This document shows, piece after piece, positions 61,052-64,000 of a stretch of 64,000 bases of DNA. Each line of letters opens with the position of its first letter. Positions within the stretch are counted from its first letter, which is position 1. This DNA is from Chloroflexus aggregans DSM 9485 (lineage in GTDB: Bacteria > Chloroflexota > Chloroflexia > Chloroflexales > Chloroflexaceae), in the NCBI RefSeq assembly GCF_000021945.1, contig NC_011831.1, forward strand, positions 1,811,353-1,875,352, written 5' to 3'. The notes under the pieces are model-generated. The model was not told the DNA's origin. It worked only from the letters and a program-made list of their open reading frames with translations, and did not search any database. The translations under genes and the position numbers were made by a program.

Positions 61052-62500
61052 TTAACTCGTTTTCAACGTACTCCAGGCAATCCCCGCACGCCGGAGAGCG
61101 GCCAATTCACCACAACCACGACCTTTCGGGAAGACCTTACCGGGATTAAACAGATCGTGAGGATCGAAACTCTGGTGAAGACCGGCCATCGCCGCCAAAT
61201 CCTCGGTTGTAAAGAGCAACGTCATATAATCTTGCTTCTCGACCCCGATCCCATGTTCACCACTTATCACGCCACCGAAATCGATACTCACTTTCATAAC
61301 ACTGGTCGCCGCCTCGAGCGCGCGCTGGTTCTGCGAACGATCGCGACGGTCGAAGAGGATAATCGGATGCAGGTTACCATCGCCGGCGTGAAAGACATTA
61401 GCAATCGGTAAGCGGAACTCGCGCGAAATCCGGCCCACTTCATCCATCGTTTGCGGTAGCTTTGTACGCGGCACAACGGTATCGACCAGATAATAAGTTG
61501 GCGCGAGACGACCCATCGCCCCGAAAGCATTTTTACGCGCGGCCCACACCTGATTTTGTTCAGCCAATGTGCGCGCAGGTCGTACATCTATCGCCCCATT
61601 GCGCCAGCAGATGGCGGTAATATCGTGCAGCAGCTCATCAAGACCGTCTTCAACCCCATCGACCTCGATGAGCAAGGCAGCGCCGGCAGCTTCAGGCAAA
61701 CCCAACTTATACATATCGTTGACCGCCTTAATCGCCAGTCGATCCATAATCTCCAGTGCAGCAGGCAGCAAACCACTGGCGATCACCTGTGAGACGGTAT
61801 TGGAGGCGCCGGCAATATCGGGGAAGAGGGCCAACACCACCCGCACCGCTTCCGGCAGACGAGTCAAGCGCAGCCATGCTGCGGTGACAAAGCCGATGGT
61901 TCCTTCCGAACCGGTGATCACGCCGGTTAAATCGTAGCCGGGTGTATGGCCACTACCATCCCCCGTCCACACAATCGAGCCATCGGGTAAGACAACTTGC
62001 ACGGCGAGCACGTGGCTGGCAGTTATACCATACTTCAGACAGTGCGGACCGCCGGAATTGTTAGCGATATTCCCACCAATTGTGCATGCTTTTTGGGAAG
62101 AGGGATCGGGGGCGAACTGATAGCCAAACGGCTTGAGATATTGTGACAATTCCCAATTAATAACTCCGGGCTGGCAGAGCACGCGCCCATTGGCCGTATC
62201 AACCTGTAAAATCTTATCCATGCGGGCCGTGGAGATGACAATCCCCCCCTGCATCGGCGTCGCCCCACCGGCCAACCCAGTACCGGCGCCACGCGGTACA
62301 ATCGGCATACCGGCACGGGCAGCCAGCCGGACAATCGCCGCCACTTGCTCGGCGCTGGTCGGGAGAGTGACGACGTGCGGCTCGTGGGTATCCATCACGC
62401 ACCCGTCGGCATCATACGTAAGCAGGGCATCGGGGTTGGTCACCACACCGCGCGGACCGAGGATGCGCTCAAGTTCTGCAATTAGTTCAGCCCGGTTCAT
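61052..62500 (-). CDS. glcD: Glycolate dehydrogenase catalytic flavin subunit GlcD
   Basis: This is a 482-residue protein from MNRAELIAELERILGPRG (AGGAG six bases before the ATG). FAD-binding motifs: GAGTGLAGGATPMQGG and DPSSQKACTIGGNIANNSGG; C-terminal: VISGEHGIGVEKQDYM. It is the hydroxyacid-oxidising subunit of glycolate dehydrogenase, probably serving glycolate salvage. The open frame reaches 62692, but the added N-terminus is unlike the family and overlaps the divergent gene. First gene of the cluster; the 168 bp upstream are AT-rich and should hold divergent promoters. Confidence 0.93.
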   Translation of the reverse strand: MNRAELIAELERILGPRGVVTNPDALLTYDADGCVMDTHEPHVVTLPTSAEQVAAIVRLAARAGMPIVPRGAGTGLAGGATPMQGGIVISTARMDKILQVDTANGRVLCQPGVINWELSQYLKPFGYQFAPDPSSQKACTIGGNIANNSGGPHCLKYGITASHVLAVQVVLPDGSIVWTGDGSGHTPGYDLTGVITGSEGTIGFVTAAWLRLTRLPEAVRVVLALFPDIAGASNTVSQVIASGLLPAALEIMDRLAIKAVNDMYKLGLPEAAGAALLIEVDGVEDGLDELLHDITAICWRNGAIDVRPARTLAEQNQVWAARKNAFGAMGRLAPTYYLVDTVVPRTKLPQTMDEVGRISREFRLPIANVFHAGDGNLHPIILFDRRDRSQNQRALEAATSVMKVSIDFGGVISGEHGIGVEKQDYMTLLFTTEDLAAMAGLHQSFDPHDLFNPGKVFPKGRGCGELAALRRAGIAWSTLKTS

Positions 62501-62668
62501 TCCGCACTCCTGCGGCCACAAAGCCGCTCTTGAGGTGTTTCGATAGGAAGTTCTTTTAGAAGTGGATAATATACCTGTAGTATACCATAATTTGAAATAG
62601 CGAGTTATTGTTGCACATACCGGTACAATAGCAAGGTTGAGCAACGCAGTAGCGAGGAAAAAGGACCT

Positions 62669-63679
62669 ATGCAATTGCCACCAATCCTCCAACGATCACT
62701 CGAGCGAATGGTAGCCGGCCAACCGGCGGCAGCACTGGAGCAAACAGCTAGCGCACTCTCGACGCGCTACCGTGAGGCAAGCACCGGCCAGGCTCCACAG
62801 ATCAATACACCGCTCGAAGCGGTTGCGTATGCGGCATGGCGTATGCCGGCTACCTACGCGGCCGTGCGTGCCGTCTTTCGACGTTTGGCCGAAGCGCAAC
62901 CGACGTTTGCCCCAACGAAGATGCTGGACGTTGGAGCAGGCAGTGGTGCAGCAATTTGGGCTGCCGCCGAACAGTGGCCGTCACTGCAACGTGTGATTGC
63001 GATTGAACGTCAGTTGGCGATGGCGCGGATCGGCGAACAACTGATGGCCGGGGCCGGTTTACCGAAGGTAACATGGCAGCATGGTGATGTGCTCACCATC
63101 GAACGGTTACCGGAGAGCGACTTGGTTGTAGCGAGTTATGTGTATGGTGAAATTGAACCGTCAATGCGTTTGACCTTGCTTAGTCGGCTTTGGAAAGCCA
63201 CAAAAGGTGCTTTGATCTTTATCGAACCGGGCACACCGACCGGTTATACGACCATTCTGAGTATTCGGGATGAGTTGATAAAGCGTGATATTCCGATCGT
63301 AGCGCCGTGCCCTCATACCGCAGCCTGCCCATTGGCCGAACAGCACGATTGGTGTCACTTCGCCCAACGCATCGCACGCCCGGCTTTTCAACGTCGTTTG
63401 AAAGGAGCGACAGCGCCGTTTGAGGATGAAAAGTTTTCGTATCTGACCGCCGCTCGGCAGGGCACACCGTCAACTCGTGGGCGGATCGTCCGTCACCCGC
63501 TTATTCATAGTGGACGCATCGAGCTACAAGTCTGCACGGCACAGGGGGTACAATACATTACCGTTACGCGTCGGCAAGGTACGGTATGGCGACAGGCACG
63601 CGAGAGCGAGTGGGGTGATGGGTGGGACGTTGATCAACTGTCTCCACCGGTAGCGGATGATGCAAGAACGAACGGTTAA
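62669..63679 (+). CDS. Rsm22-family methyltransferase-like protein
   Basis: This 336-residue SAM-dependent methyltransferase-fold protein belongs to the mitochondrial-type Rsm22 family linked to the small ribosomal subunit. The SAM motif is MLDVGAGSGAAIWAA (about residues 85-99). The family's Cys-rich signature PCPHTAACPLAEQHDWCHF (about 213-231) is intact and in mitochondrial relatives binds an iron-sulphur cluster. It is preceded by AAAAAGGACC. It is the divergent neighbour of glcD. Confidence 0.88.
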   Translation: MQLPPILQRSLERMVAGQPAAALEQTASALSTRYREASTGQAPQINTPLEAVAYAAWRMPATYAAVRAVFRRLAEAQPTFAPTKMLDVGAGSGAAIWAAAEQWPSLQRVIAIERQLAMARIGEQLMAGAGLPKVTWQHGDVLTIERLPESDLVVASYVYGEIEPSMRLTLLSRLWKATKGALIFIEPGTPTGYTTILSIRDELIKRDIPIVAPCPHTAACPLAEQHDWCHFAQRIARPAFQRRLKGATAPFEDEKFSYLTAARQGTPSTRGRIVRHPLIHSGRIELQVCTAQGVQYITVTRRQGTVWRQARESEWGDGWDVDQLSPPVADDARTNG

Positions 63680-63777
63680 TATCTCTGCACGAAGCAGTGG
63701 TAGAAAAAGCCTTGAGAGTGATATACTAATAGATACCCGGTGCGATTTGTCGCTTCGGTTACCAATAGGATATGACC

Positions 63778-64000
63778 ATGACCGGCAATCGCACCCACCT
63801 TCTCCTCTATGCCGTTGAAGATTTGCGGAAGCCTCTCATTCAACAACTACTCGCTTACCCGCAGATCAACTACTCATTTGCCGACACACCGAGTGAGCTG
63901 CTCTTCCAGATTGCTCAGCAACCACCGCTGCTCATTTTCTGCCGAACGACTGAGCGATCCCGTGTACCGACCAGCACACCACTGATCATCCTCTGCCCAA
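63778..64000 (+). CDS. Unrecognised protein, 3' part outside window
   Basis: An open frame of 74 codons from the ATG at 63778 runs off the window without a stop. It starts MTGNRTHLLLYAVEDLRKPL and continues with TPSELLFQIAQQPPLLIFC. The alternating hydrophobic strand/helix pattern could be a receiver-like domain, but no phosphorylation Asp is visible. AGGA lies seven bases before this ATG; another ATG at 63772 is too close to it. Confidence 0.5.
   Translation, partial: MTGNRTHLLLYAVEDLRKPLIQQLLAYPQINYSFADTPSELLFQIAQQPPLLIFCRTTERSRVPTSTPLIILCP

Overview
The window looks like a chromosomal segment of a filamentous anoxygenic phototroph of the Chloroflexota, most probably Chloroflexus. The inference rests on three things. 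An Alternative Complex III gene set (actB-actE-actA-actG) runs directly into SCO1 and four caa3-type cytochrome oxidase genes, the order I know from Chloroflexus. A glycolate dehydrogenase gene set is duplicated and fused. Base composition is moderately high GC throughout. No database search was possible, so the genus is an inference.

Layout. (1) 1-2904, minus strand: promoter, tRNA-Thr(UGU), tRNA-Tyr, tRNA-Thr(GGU), tuf, secE, nusG and the start of rplK. (2) 3069-8207: a small hypothetical gene; a minus-strand trio (alpha/beta hydrolase, cupin, SDR) with overlapping ends and two apparent frameshifts; then plus-strand pgi, a small membrane protein and an rfaE2-like cytidylyltransferase-fold gene, with palindromic repeats. 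(3) 8210-8720: a 25-bp minisatellite flanked by a duplicated gene end. (4) 8741-35107, minus strand: a 19-gene extracellular contractile injection system (eCIS, phage-tail-like particle). It encodes sheath, tube, cap, AAA+ ATPase, hub, spike, PAAR tip, gp25, two gpJ-like baseplate proteins, gpI and two proteins with eCIS-core (DUF4157) domains. One of those is 1442 residues long and ends in a DNA/RNA non-specific endonuclease-like domain, making it a candidate toxin cargo. (5) 35108-43899: a divergent AP2-like gene, an XRE-cupin regulator with a palindromic operator, small enzymes, a C45-like acyltransferase/peptidase, two double-GNAT genes separated by a 75-bp tandem repeat, and a HAD phosphatase. 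(6) 43900-45360: a decayed IS200/IS605 element whose TnpB lacks the RuvC-I catalytic segment and whose tnpA is broken. (7) 45380-55304, minus strand: the respiratory ACIII/SCO/caa3 oxidase operon. (8) 55619-62500, minus strand: glcD, glcE, a glcD-glcE fusion and glcF. (9) 62669-64000, plus strand: an Rsm22-like methyltransferase and the start of an unrecognised gene.

Functional links. Region 7 is a complete electron path from ACIII-type cytochrome/iron-sulphur subunits to oxygen, except that the quinol-binding membrane subunits (ActC, ActD, ActF) are not encoded here. Region 8 oxidises glycolate or a similar 2-hydroxyacid. Region 4 would assemble a headless contractile particle, and its two DUF4157 proteins and two beta-helix baseplate proteins are the likeliest payload and target-contact parts. 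The strongest leads are the eCIS-core/helical/nuclease fusion, the nuclease-dead-looking TnpB, and the duplication-flanked minisatellite. eCIS loci as a class are already known; what may be new is the cargo architecture.
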